Shown piece by piece: positions 13,764 to 20,484 of a stretch of 24,595 nucleotides of DNA. Each line of letters opens with the position of its first letter. Position 1 is the first letter of the stretch. The notes under the pieces were generated by a model. The model searched no databases and was not told the DNA's origin. It saw nothing but the letters and a program-made list of their open reading frames with translations. The position numbers and the translations under genes were made by a program. The DNA comes from CAZATK01 sp964488085 (GTDB lineage: Bacteria; Patescibacteriota; Minisyncoccia; UBA6257; UBA11618). Location of the stretch: contig CAZATK010000008.1 of the NCBI GenBank assembly GCA_964488085.1, positions 1 through 24,595 of the forward strand. The letters run 5' to 3'.

Positions 13764-14774
13764 ATGAAAATAGCTTTGTTAATTTTATTAATTGCCATTG
13801 TTTCTGTTTCAATAATTGTTTTTTGGCCTCAAGAAAAAATCATAGTAGAAACAATTAATTTGCCATCTCAAATTAAAAAGGAAGTATTAGAAATAATAAT
13901 GCCCGAAACGCAATTAATTAAAAAAAACACAACGACGCAGACCGCAACAACACAAAATAATTTAATACAACCGCCGCAAAAAGAAGCCGAAGAAGCCCTA
14001 AAAGAAATTCCTATTAATTTACAAAGCATTGTCGCTTTGCGTTGCATATATATAAATCCTGATACAGGAGATAAAAGAACTGCTTTTGGCTCGGGAGCTA
14101 TTGTTAGTGAAGATGGCACTATTCTCACCGCCCGCCACTTAGTGGATACTCAATATATATACAAAGCAAGTAACGGCAAGCAAGGATTTTATGGATACAA
14201 ATTTGATTATTGTAATGTTGGCTTTCCAAAAGAAACCGCAACCACCCCAACTGCTCAGCAAATAAGAGCTATTAATCCATTTATTATTATTGATTTTCTT
14301 CCTTATGTAGCTAGAATAGACTTTTTGCCAGATACTTCTGCATTAAGCCCCGCAGAAGAATCTCTATTTGACGTTGCTCTATTAAAAATTACCGACTTAT
14401 CAGAAGACGCGAAAGTTTTTGGCATAACAAAAATCCCAGATTCTTTTGCATATAACACTCTTTTAGCCAATGGACTGCCAAAAGAAGGGGAAGAAGTAAT
14501 AACTTTTGGATTCCCTAGCGGAATCCCAGATTACGGAACTTATTTCCGGCTCCAAGGCAGTGTTGGACATATTAAGAGGGTTTTGGGAGGCGATGAGTTT
14601 TTTAGGAATAAACCGGTGGAAATAGAAAGTCTTATGGAAACTATTGGGGGACGTTCTGGCTCGCCTCTGTTCTGGAAAGGATATGTAATAGGAGTAGTTA
14701 GTTTTAAAGAAGACAACAGTATCAATGCTTTCGCTACCAGCATAATTCCTCTTGTTGAGCTTTTGCCGGAGTAA
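13764..14774 (+). CDS. Membrane-anchored trypsin-like serine protease (intact triad)
   Basis: The 336-residue protein has an N-terminal membrane anchor or signal (MKIALLILLIAIVSVSIIVFW), then a Thr/Gln-rich linker (about 45-90) and a trypsin-like domain from about 90. The triad is complete: His125 (ILTARHLVD), Asp203 (FDVALLKI) and Ser298 (GGRSGSPLF). There is no PDZ domain, unlike HtrA/DegP. It is a clear full-length paralogue of the protein at 8780 but lacks its SH3 region. The active site should face the outside of the cytoplasmic membrane; the substrate is unknown. A TACAAT ends 12 bases before the ATG and no Shine-Dalgarno is present. A hairpin terminator follows directly after the stop. 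Confidence 0.88.
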   Translation: MKIALLILLIAIVSVSIIVFWPQEKIIVETINLPSQIKKEVLEIIMPETQLIKKNTTTQTATTQNNLIQPPQKEAEEALKEIPINLQSIVALRCIYINPDTGDKRTAFGSGAIVSEDGTILTARHLVDTQYIYKASNGKQGFYGYKFDYCNVGFPKETATTPTAQQIRAINPFIIIDFLPYVARIDFLPDTSALSPAEESLFDVALLKITDLSEDAKVFGITKIPDSFAYNTLLANGLPKEGEEVITFGFPSGIPDYGTYFRLQGSVGHIKRVLGGDEFFRNKPVEIESLMETIGGRSGSPLFWKGYVIGVVSFKEDNSINAFATSIIPLVELLPE

Positions 14775-14777
14775 AAA

Positions 14778-14800
14778 AATCCCCGCCTTAGGCAGGGATT
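14778..14800. terminator. Hairpin terminator between the convergent protease and PP2C genes
   Basis: AATCCCCGCC and GGCAGGGATT form a stem with one C-A mismatch and a TTA loop. On the minus strand it is followed by a run of seven T, so it is a good intrinsic terminator for the PP2C gene ending at 14805. On the plus strand it starts 3 bases after the protease stop but lacks a T tract. Confidence 0.75.
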
Positions 14801-14804
14801 GATC

Positions 14805-15719
14805 TTAAAAATCAACAACGATAAATGACGCGTCGTCTGATTTGCACTTTTTCTCAACTTCTCCTGCTCGTGTGAGTCGGAGCAGTTCTTCTACAGCTTC
14901 TTGTGGTTCTAATCCACTTATCGCCTGAAAAGCCGGAAGATAATCAGCAACATTCCTCTCTTGCGCATTGCCCTTACCAATCGCTTCAATTGCATCGGAA
15001 GCAAGAATCACGCGCGTTCCCGGCGGAACTTGAAAAGTTTCTACCCCCACAAACTCCATAGCTTCGGATTGACCAGTTAATGCTCCCCAACCACAAAGCG
15101 GTTCACCGCAATAACATTGCGCATCCATAACATTCCGTATGAATTTGTCCTGATGCTCACGAATATATGCAATCGTTCCTGGATCTTTTGTGAGCTCGTC
15201 CTTGTGGCAAGTAAAAAGGTGTTGTTCAAATGGTCGCAGTTGATCCTCGGTCAAAAGACGCGCCTCTCGTCTAGGAGAAATAAGAAACGCAAGCGGATCG
15301 CCAATGTAGGCAAAATATGCTTCGCTGGTCAACATATTAACCCACAAAGCGCATCCTACGGTCGCCATCCACTGCGGCTCCTTTTTTTCGTAAACTAATC
15401 TTGCTTGATTTTCGTCTTTAATCCCTCTGTTTGCGAGACGAAAAGCCAACCTTAAGTTAAATAAGTTAAAAGATTGAGGAGGCCGCGCCCACTGAGACAA
15501 ATGACAAATTTTTTCTACGGCGATACGCGAAGCAATTGCGCCATTTTCTTCCGGATAGTTACCATGTTCATCTCGAAGGACGGGAATGCCGTCCATTACT
15601 ACCGCAACCAAGGCATTATATTTATATACATAACCAGCAAAATCCTCGTTTGGTTTTCTCGTCGGAGATTCAGATTGGCAATTTTGTTCAGAAATTTTTG
15701 CAATTTTAATGGGTTCCAT
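14805..15719 (-). CDS. PP2C-type (PPM) protein phosphatase
   Basis: The 304-residue protein has PPM-family motifs in order: KPNEDFAGY (Asp26), VVMDG (Asp43-Gly44), FAYIGDPLAFLI, VILASDAIEA and SDDASFIVVDF (Asp295/Asp296). These are the acidic residues that bind the two catalytic Mn/Mg ions in Ser/Thr phosphatases such as Stp. The usual DGMGG is altered to DGIPVLRDEHG, and an insert of about 50 residues with Cys (AQCYCGEPLCGWG) lies between the GD and SD motifs; Cys and His there could bind metal. No membrane segment or sensor domain is seen. A strong Shine-Dalgarno (GGAGG, 9 bases before ATG) and a higher GC content set it apart from its surroundings. It is divergent from an HD-domain gene with similar traits. 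Confidence 0.8.
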   Translation of the reverse strand: MEPIKIAKISEQNCQSESPTRKPNEDFAGYVYKYNALVAVVMDGIPVLRDEHGNYPEENGAIASRIAVEKICHLSQWARPPQSFNLFNLRLAFRLANRGIKDENQARLVYEKKEPQWMATVGCALWVNMLTSEAYFAYIGDPLAFLISPRREARLLTEDQLRPFEQHLFTCHKDELTKDPGTIAYIREHQDKFIRNVMDAQCYCGEPLCGWGALTGQSEAMEFVGVETFQVPPGTRVILASDAIEAIGKGNAQERNVADYLPAFQAISGLEPQEAVEELLRLTRAGEVEKKCKSDDASFIVVDF

Positions 15720-15876
15720 GTGCCTTGTCCTCCACTTGCCATTTGGTGACTACAAACGAACTCCGTGCAGAGTAACTTATTCCATCAAAAACATCAATAA
15801 ATAGACATTTTTATAGAAACAAAGTATCCTCTCCCCAGAAGTTCGTTGAAACAATAATCCCGCAAAGAGGCGCTAA

Positions 15877-16617
15877 ATGGACGCATTGAAATGCTTGGCA
15901 GATTTTCATACTGTAAGTGGAAAGATTGTGGAGTATCTTAGTAAAATCTCTACCGTAGATATTGACTTCGCGAGAATAGTTAGGGCCTGGGATCAAGGGG
16001 GGCTTCTCGAATTTGAATTTAATTACGGCGACTTAACACGTCATTGGCTAAACGTTGTGGCACACCAAGCCGCTACAGGAGTTCTTGCGCATACCTTAAG
16101 CGCAATGATTGAGGAAGAGGACCAATTAGTTAAAGAAATAGTAACAGCTACTCTCGTCCATGACGCTTTTAAGAGACGTGAACAGGTAGCCAACCAACGC
16201 GCCAAACGCGAAGGGCGCGACATGGAAGATTCAGGCCACGAAGTGGAATCGGCGAACGAATCATTTTTACTAGAGTTGGGCTTCAACGAAACCGTAGTCA
16301 ACCTCGCTAGAAATACCGGCGACTTAGGACTAAGAACAATTCTTGAAGGAAAATCAACTTTAGCGCAAGAAATTGTTTTCTATGCAGACTGTTGCGTTTC
16401 AAATTACGATATTGTCGGTTACAAGAAACGCTTTGACGACCTTCTCCCGCATTACCAACCGGGAGGTCGTTATGATCATGCAAACGAAGTGTTTATGAAA
16501 AGGTATGGCAAAACGCACCGCGAAGTCTATGACAGCGTGGTTCTACCGATAGAGAGGAAGTTCGCCCAACTTATGCGATGTGGTGAATCAGAACGAATAT
16601 ATACACTCGCTCTTTAA
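15877..16617 (+). CDS. HD-domain metal-dependent phosphohydrolase-like protein
   Basis: The 246-residue, all-alpha protein carries the H...HD...D set: His63 (VVAHQAATG), His95-Asp96 (TLVHDAFKRRE) and Asp171 (VFYADCCVSNYD). HD enzymes hydrolyse phosphate esters of nucleotides or cyclic nucleotides; the sequence does not tell which. A charged stretch with SGHEVES follows the HD motif. The start is the ATG at 15877 with AGAGG 6 bases upstream. A possible promoter, TAGACA-17 bases-TATCCT, lies at 15802-15830, giving a leader of ordinary length, unlike most genes here. The gene is divergent from the PP2C gene over 157 bases, and both look compositionally foreign to the window. Confidence 0.75.
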   Translation: MDALKCLADFHTVSGKIVEYLSKISTVDIDFARIVRAWDQGGLLEFEFNYGDLTRHWLNVVAHQAATGVLAHTLSAMIEEEDQLVKEIVTATLVHDAFKRREQVANQRAKREGRDMEDSGHEVESANESFLLELGFNETVVNLARNTGDLGLRTILEGKSTLAQEIVFYADCCVSNYDIVGYKKRFDDLLPHYQPGGRYDHANEVFMKRYGKTHREVYDSVVLPIERKFAQLMRCGESERIYTLAL

Positions 16618-16634
16618 AATAAGAATTTTATAAT

Positions 16635-16658
16635 AATAAGCCCTTACATGGGCTTATT
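16635..16658. terminator. Hairpin terminator shared by the HD gene and tRNA-Arg
   Basis: AATAAGCCC and GGGCTTATT form a perfect 9-bp stem with a 6-base loop, followed by TT on the plus strand and TATTATAAAATT on the minus strand. It lies 17 bases after the HD-gene stop and 7 bases beyond the 3' end of tRNA-Arg. Confidence 0.75.
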
Positions 16659-16665
16659 TTAAAAG

Positions 16666-16737
16666 TGCCCCCGGAAGGAATCGAACCCTCATCTTACGGG
16701 TAGAAACCGTGCGCTCTATCCATTGAGCTACGGGGGC
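16666..16737 (-). tRNA. tRNA-Arg (TCT)
   Basis: The cloverleaf has acceptor GCCCCCG/CGGGGGC, D stem GCTC/GAGC, anticodon loop TTTCTAC (anticodon TCT, reading AGA/AGG) and T arm GAGGG-TTCGATT-CCTTC, with A73. The outer anticodon-stem pair is C-A. CCA is not encoded. Confidence 0.94.
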
Positions 16738-16765
16738 TATTTAAAGCTTATAGTAAATAGCTTAT

Positions 16766-16846
16766 GGCTTATAGTTTATAGCGAATGGCTCTAAACGGCA
16801 AACTTTTCTTTAATAACTATCTGCTATATGCTATAGCCTATAAGCC
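16766..16846. repeat. Imperfect inverted repeat between tRNA-Arg and tRNA-Pro
   Basis: The arms 16766-16789 and 16823-16846 pair through a perfect 9-base end (GGCTTATAG with CTATAAGCC) and then with a few mismatches around ATAGC blocks. The left arm is preceded by the related direct copy AGCTTATAG (16745-16753). No gene is seen in this 115-base spacer. Confidence 0.6.
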
Positions 16847-16852
16847 AATAAA

Positions 16853-16926
16853 CGGGGTGTAGTGTAATGGCCGCACGAGTCTTTTGGGAAGATTTAGACC
16901 GGGTTCGATTCCCGGCACCCCGACCA
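16853..16926 (+). tRNA. tRNA-Pro (TGG)
   Basis: The cloverleaf has acceptor CGGGGTG/CACCCCG, D stem GTGT/GCAC (one G-T pair), anticodon loop TTTGGGA (anticodon TGG), T arm CCGGG-TTCGATT-CCCGG, A73 and an encoded CCA. It lies 13 bases before the 96-residue protein gene on the same strand. Confidence 0.95.
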
Positions 16927-16939
16927 ATCAAAACAAGCC

Positions 16940-17230
16940 ATGCAAATACGACTAAACAACTTCAACGATAATCCTACTGTTTTTATGCGCTCTTGTGGTT
17001 ATTCTTTTGATCGACAAGAAGGCGAAGAATGGAGTTTTACATACCACCTAAGCAGTCAAAATTATCCCCGCTTCCACGCCTATGTTCATCAGGAAGAAAA
17101 TGCTCTAATAGTCAATTTACACCTTGACCAAAAAAAACCAAGCTACGGAACAAAGCACGCCCATGGCGGAGAGTACGATGGCGATTTAGTTTTGAATGAA
17201 GGTGAGCGAATCAAACTCCTCCATCGTTAA
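16940..17230 (+). CDS. Conserved hypothetical protein (96 aa), CPR type
   Basis: The protein runs MQIRLNNFNDNPTVFMRSCGYSF to LNEGERIKLLHR and contains HLDQKKPSYGTKHAHGGEYDG. I recall very similar short proteins, with the HLDQKKPSY...AH.GEYDG block, annotated as hypothetical in many Parcubacteria genomes; this is memory, not a search. It is soluble, with several aromatic residues and His, and no known domain. The start is the first ATG after tRNA-Pro; no Shine-Dalgarno is present, and a transcript running on from the tRNA is possible. The last 45 bases overlap the 3' end of the convergent gene ending at 17186, an unusually long coding overlap. Confidence 0.75.
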   Translation: MQIRLNNFNDNPTVFMRSCGYSFDRQEGEEWSFTYHLSSQNYPRFHAYVHQEENALIVNLHLDQKKPSYGTKHAHGGEYDGDLVLNEGERIKLLHR

Positions 17231-17785
17231 ATTAAATTTTCTATTGAGATTATTAATAGAATTGGCTTCCTGATTAATAAGCAATAATAATTCTTTTAAT
17301 CTGTCCTCTCTGTTTTGTATTTTCCCCTCAAATTTGGCCTTTAATAATTCAAATAGCTGACCTAAATGATCATTATAAGAAATTAAGTGATTAATAATGC
17401 TTATTTCTTCTCCAACAGCTTCAGTGGCCAAAGCCCTGGCTTTTCTGGGCTTAATTATTGAGAGAGATTCGGCCATTTGATTAAGATAATTAGATAATTT
17501 TACGGCTTCCCCCCTTGCCATCTTGTTTCTGTCTAGCTCTCGCTGAACCGTGTTAATAGCCGTTTGATAATCTCTGCGATTTTCATCTTGCGAAATTTGT
17601 TCCAATGCCTTAAGCGATTCATCGGACATTTTGACTATATTTTCGGCAATTACAGCGCCTGCTATTCTGGCCTTTATAAATTCGTCAGGCACGAATTTTC
17701 CCCCTCCGGCAAATTTATAAATGCCAAAGATTACTAAAATCGTTAGAAACACCGAAACAAAAGCTATTTTGAGCTTGTCTGACAT
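17186..17785 (-). CDS. Single-pass membrane protein with a long helical domain, unknown function
   Basis: The 199-residue protein has one N-terminal membrane helix (KIAFVSVFLTILVIFGIYKFAG, about 5-26). The rest, about 170 residues, is predicted helical and charged (LKALEQISQDENRRDYQTAI, LKAKFEGKIQNREDRLKELL), like a four-helix bundle or coiled coil outside the membrane. No Cys or enzyme motif is present and I recognise no family. No Shine-Dalgarno precedes the ATG; TATACT lies only 3 bases before it. It is divergent from the ZIP transporter (65 bases apart) and its 3' end overlaps the 96-residue gene by 45 bases. Confidence 0.75.
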   Translation of the reverse strand: MSDKLKIAFVSVFLTILVIFGIYKFAGGGKFVPDEFIKARIAGAVIAENIVKMSDESLKALEQISQDENRRDYQTAINTVQRELDRNKMARGEAVKLSNYLNQMAESLSIIKPRKARALATEAVGEEISIINHLISYNDHLGQLFELLKAKFEGKIQNREDRLKELLLLINQEANSINNLNRKFNLTMEEFDSLTFIQN

Positions 17786-17807
17786 TACAGTATATACTTA
17801 TCAATTC

Positions 17808-17837
17808 TGGACAAAAAAGCAATAAAAGACTTAAAAT
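17808..17837 (+). promoter_or_regulatory. Sigma-70-type promoter for the ZIP transporter
   Basis: TGGACA (17808-17813), an 18-base spacer and TAAAAT (17832-17837) precede the ATG at 17851 by 13 bases. The predicted leader is about 7 bases and there is no Shine-Dalgarno. Confidence 0.5.
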
Positions 17838-17850
17838 AGAGATTACGTTT

Positions 17851-18567
17851 ATGATAACTATTTTATTTGGTCTTACAGCAACATTATTTACTGTTTTGGG
17901 AGGATTATTTGCCTTAAAATTTAAAGATAAATTACATCTGATATTGGGCTTCAGTGCTGGGGCAGTTTTGGGAGTGGCTTTTTTTGATTTACTGCCTGAA
18001 GCAATTGAATTATCAAACAGTCAATATAGTGTGGGTTTTGTAACCGCCGTTGTGGCTTTAGGTTTTGTTATTTTTATGATATTGGATCGCTTAATCGCCC
18101 TTCATCCTCACGACGAAGAACCGCATCACAATCACCGAGGCAAACTTGGAGCCGGCAGTATGGCAATTCACAGTTTTTTAGATGGATTAGCGATTGGTCT
18201 GGCATTTCAAGTGTCATCAGCCGTAGGGCTTGTTGTGGCCATTGCAGTTTTGCTTCATGATTTTTCTGATGGCATCAATACAGTTGGTTTTATCATTAAA
18301 AATAAAGGGACATCTAAACAGGCCTTAAGTTGGCTAGCTTTGGACGCCATAGCTCCCGCAATAGGAGCTTTTTCAACTTTGTTTTTCTCTCTTACCGAGA
18401 CCACATTGGGTTTAATACTGGCAGTTTTTTGTGGTTTCTTTTTGTATATCGGAGCCAGCGATCTTTTACCGGAAAGTTATCATCAGCACCCTACGCTCTG
18501 GACAACTACTATGACTATTTTAGGGGTCTTGGTTCTTTTTACAGTTATTAAACTTGCGGGTTTATAA
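17851..18567 (+). CDS. ZIP-family metal cation transporter
   Basis: The 238-residue protein has about eight hydrophobic segments and the family signatures: AGAVLGVAFFDLLPEA, a His-rich loop from His85 (HPHDEEPHHNHRG), SMAIHSFLDGLAIGLAFQ in helix 4 and LLHDFSDGINTVGFI in helix 5, whose His, Asp and Glu-equivalent residues line the metal path. ZIP proteins move Zn2+ or related divalent ions into the cytoplasm. The His-rich loop fits a metal-sensing or gathering role. It is followed after 24 bases by a 51-residue membrane peptide gene. Metal choice cannot be read from the sequence. Confidence 0.93.
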   Translation: MITILFGLTATLFTVLGGLFALKFKDKLHLILGFSAGAVLGVAFFDLLPEAIELSNSQYSVGFVTAVVALGFVIFMILDRLIALHPHDEEPHHNHRGKLGAGSMAIHSFLDGLAIGLAFQVSSAVGLVVAIAVLLHDFSDGINTVGFIIKNKGTSKQALSWLALDAIAPAIGAFSTLFFSLTETTLGLILAVFCGFFLYIGASDLLPESYHQHPTLWTTTMTILGVLVLFTVIKLAGL

Positions 18568-18576
18568 ATTAACAGT

Positions 18577-18582
18577 CATAAT
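18577..18582 (+). promoter_or_regulatory. -10-like box before the 51-residue peptide gene
   Basis: CATAAT ends 9 bases before the ATG at 18592, the same spacing as at 8780 and 22445. No Shine-Dalgarno is present. It lies in the 24-base gap after the ZIP gene. Confidence 0.35.
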
Positions 18583-18591
18583 AACCTTATA

Positions 18592-18747
18592 ATGAATAAA
18601 TTAGTTGTAGCCATAGCATTGTTAGTGATGTTAGCGGTAACTGCTTATATATATTACTTCAGCGTTGAATCTCCTTCGGTTCCAGTAGAATCACTGGAAG
18701 GATTACCGGAAGAATTAAACTCTTTACTAGACGAACAGGGTAACTAA
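18592..18747 (+). CDS. Small membrane peptide (51 aa)
   Basis: The ORF encodes MNKLVVAIALLVMLAVTAYI followed by YYFSVESPSVPVESL and EGLPEELNSLLDEQGN. It has one N-terminal hydrophobic helix (about 4-24), then a Pro/Ser/Glu-rich, acidic tail. The order (Lys near the start, hydrophobic core, acidic outside) fits a single-pass protein with the tail outside the cell. It occupies the gap between the ZIP gene and the sigma-factor gene almost exactly, which argues for a real gene. No family is recognised. It could be a small partner of the ZIP transporter or of the sigma/anti-sigma pair; position alone suggests this. Confidence 0.6.
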   Translation: MNKLVVAIALLVMLAVTAYIYYFSVESPSVPVESLEGLPEELNSLLDEQGN

Positions 18748-18768
18748 CCTTAATTTCGTTCGTTCTAT

Positions 18769-19305
18769 ATGCTAGAAGAGGAAGATAAATTAATAAAAAG
18801 AGCGCAAAAGGGCGAAGCGGAGTCGTTTGGCACATTATACGACCATTACTCTGCCCCGATTTATCGGTTTATATTTCTTAAAGTAAATAATAAATCGTTA
18901 GCCGAAGATTTATTTCACGAAGTATTTCTTAGCGCTTGGCAGAACATTAATAATTACAGCCACAAGGGCTTCCCCTTCTCAAGCTGGCTTTATCAAATAG
19001 CGCGAAATAGGGTTATAGATTATTACCGCACCAAAAAGGATTTCTCTGAAATTAACGACGAAGAGGATCGCTTGATAACCTTAACTGCTGAAAATGTGAT
19101 TGATCACAGTTTAAGTATGGAAAAAATTAAAGAGGCGCTAGAGCAGTTATCTGAAGAACAGAGCAATGTCATTATCTTGAGATTCATCAATGATCTATCA
19201 CCTGCCGAAATTGCCTTAGTTTTAAATAAAAGTGAGGGCTCAGTAAGACTAATGCAACATAGAGCTATAGCAAATTTAAAAAAAATATTAAATAAAAAAT
19301 TATGA
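18769..19305 (+). CDS. ECF-like RNA polymerase sigma-70 family factor
   Basis: The 178-residue protein has region 2 (FGTLYDHYSAPIYRFIFLKV, AEDLFHEVFLSAWQNI, FSSWLYQIARNRVIDYYR) and region 4 (LEQLSEEQSNVIILRFINDLS, PAEIALVLNKSEGSVRLMQH) and no regions 1 or 3, the layout of group 4 (ECF) factors. Such factors redirect RNA polymerase to envelope- or stress-related promoters. Its stop overlaps the next start (ATGA at 19302-19305), so the following membrane protein is made in step, as for sigma/anti-sigma pairs. No Shine-Dalgarno precedes the ATG. Target promoters cannot be named from this window. Confidence 0.92.
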   Translation: MLEEEDKLIKRAQKGEAESFGTLYDHYSAPIYRFIFLKVNNKSLAEDLFHEVFLSAWQNINNYSHKGFPFSSWLYQIARNRVIDYYRTKKDFSEINDEEDRLITLTAENVIDHSLSMEKIKEALEQLSEEQSNVIILRFINDLSPAEIALVLNKSEGSVRLMQHRAIANLKKILNKKL

Positions 19306-19739
19306 GCTACGATTATCTGCTAGAATATTTAAGATCTCTAAGGTCCATCAATCCTGATAGTGATTTTTTGTCACGCTCTCGTAATTTAATTTTAAATCAA
19401 CCTAAAAGGCCCGCTTATGTTTTCCATGTTAGAAATCAATTTTCCAATGTATTTAAATTTTCCTTAGCCGTTGGTTTATCATTGATCATGTTTATGTCTT
19501 TAAGTGGCAAACTATTCCCCAAAAATAATATCTTTGTCGCTAGCTTAAATAATAAAAATTTAGTTAAAGAAAGCTTGAAGGCAGATATAAATATTCAATT
19601 AGCAGAAGTTAAATATTATAAAGAAACAACAGCTCAAGTAACTTGGGCTTTAAGCGAAATTATTAATGACGAAAACAATGCTTCAATCACCCGTTTATTA
19701 AAAGAAAAAGCGCGCGAAAATGACGATGAAAATCCTTAA
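19302..19739 (+). CDS. Candidate anti-sigma factor, single-pass membrane protein
   Basis: The 145-residue protein has a 50-residue cytosolic N-terminus (MSYDYLLEYLRSLRSINPDS), one membrane helix (about 51-65, FKFSLAVGLSLIMFMSLSG) and an outer part of about 75 residues, mostly helical. The topology and the 4-base overlap with the sigma gene match membrane anti-sigma factors. A zinc-binding HxxxCxxC motif is absent, so it is not a ZAS-type anti-sigma factor, and sequence similarity to a known class is not evident. The function is inferred from position. The end overlaps the next gene by 14 to 20 bases, so the three genes form one operon. Confidence 0.6.
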   Translation: MSYDYLLEYLRSLRSINPDSDFLSRSRNLILNQPKRPAYVFHVRNQFSNVFKFSLAVGLSLIMFMSLSGKLFPKNNIFVASLNNKNLVKESLKADINIQLAEVKYYKETTAQVTWALSEIINDENNASITRLLKEKARENDDENP

Positions 19740-20484
19740 TGTTATATTTATCTTTTTTCTCCTCGCTATAGGACCGATTGTTCACGCAAAAAGTTTAAGA
19801 CCTGCCCTTAATAATGTAATAGAAAGCTTGGAACAATTAATCGCTATTAAAAATAGCGATAATTATTTATCTTCAGATGAAAAAGCCGATATAGAGGTGG
19901 AGGCAAAGAAAACTGCTTTAAATAAGATTCTTGAATTGTCCATAGAAGAAGTAAAAAATCTAGAAAATAAACTGGAGCAATTTAACGATTTTTCTAGCGA
20001 AGAGATTAGCTTGTTAAATCAAAGCCATATAAACGCCCTTTCTGATTACAAATCTTATTACGAATCAATTCGTCAGCAAGTTAATCAAAATATCAGTTTA
20101 AATGAGGTTGTGGATTTAGCGCAAAAGCTAAAGAATTGGCGAGAAAATAATTATCATAAGAAAATTAATAAAATAGCTGACTTTGTATTAGTTTTCCAAA
20201 ATCAAGAAACATTAAAAGTGACGGAAAACAGATTAAGTAAAATACTTAGGGACTCTAAGGCCATTAAAAGTCTTATAAAACCAACAAAGTGGGCTGAGGC
20301 CGATAAACTTTTGGAAACAGCAAAAAAATTAATTCTTGAGGCCAGAGAGGTTAACAATGATGCGCAAGATTTTTCTTTAGAATCAAAAACAGAATCTCTT
20401 GTTAAGAAATCAACACAAAATATCATTGAGGCATACCAAAACTTCATAGCCCTTAGTGAATTAGTAAATAATAATCCTCGCTAG
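19726..20484 (+). CDS. Exported helical protein of unknown function, sigma operon member
   Basis: From ATG 19726 the protein (252 aa) starts with a signal peptide, MKILNVIFIFFLLAIGPIVHA. The mature part is almost entirely helical and charged (LEQLIAIKNSDNYLSSDEKA, EEVKNLENKLEQFNDFSSEE), without Cys. An ATG two codons earlier (19720) is also possible. No family is recognised, though exported helical proteins in sigma/anti-sigma operons are common in CPR genomes and may be the output or the sensor input of the pair. The gene ends inside the stem of a strong hairpin terminator. Confidence 0.7.
   Translation: MKILNVIFIFFLLAIGPIVHAKSLRPALNNVIESLEQLIAIKNSDNYLSSDEKADIEVEAKKTALNKILELSIEEVKNLENKLEQFNDFSSEEISLLNQSHINALSDYKSYYESIRQQVNQNISLNEVVDLAQKLKNWRENNYHKKINKIADFVLVFQNQETLKVTENRLSKILRDSKAIKSLIKPTKWAEADKLLETAKKLILEAREVNNDAQDFSLESKTESLVKKSTQNIIEAYQNFIALSELVNNNPR

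Noticed and set aside
13649..13858. Plus-strand ORF starting MVPGPRIELGTPASSG
   Set aside because: It is the antisense of tRNA-Phe; this string is a known false protein created by reading tRNA genes backwards.
15811..15996. Minus-strand 61-residue ORF in the PP2C/HD intergenic region
   Set aside because: It overlaps the start of the HD gene, has no ribosome-binding site and looks like random sequence.
18769..20484. Recoding of TGA (as in Gracilibacteria and Absconditabacteria)
   Set aside because: TGA ends the sigma factor gene in a normal ATGA overlap, and no gene here needs read-through of TGA.
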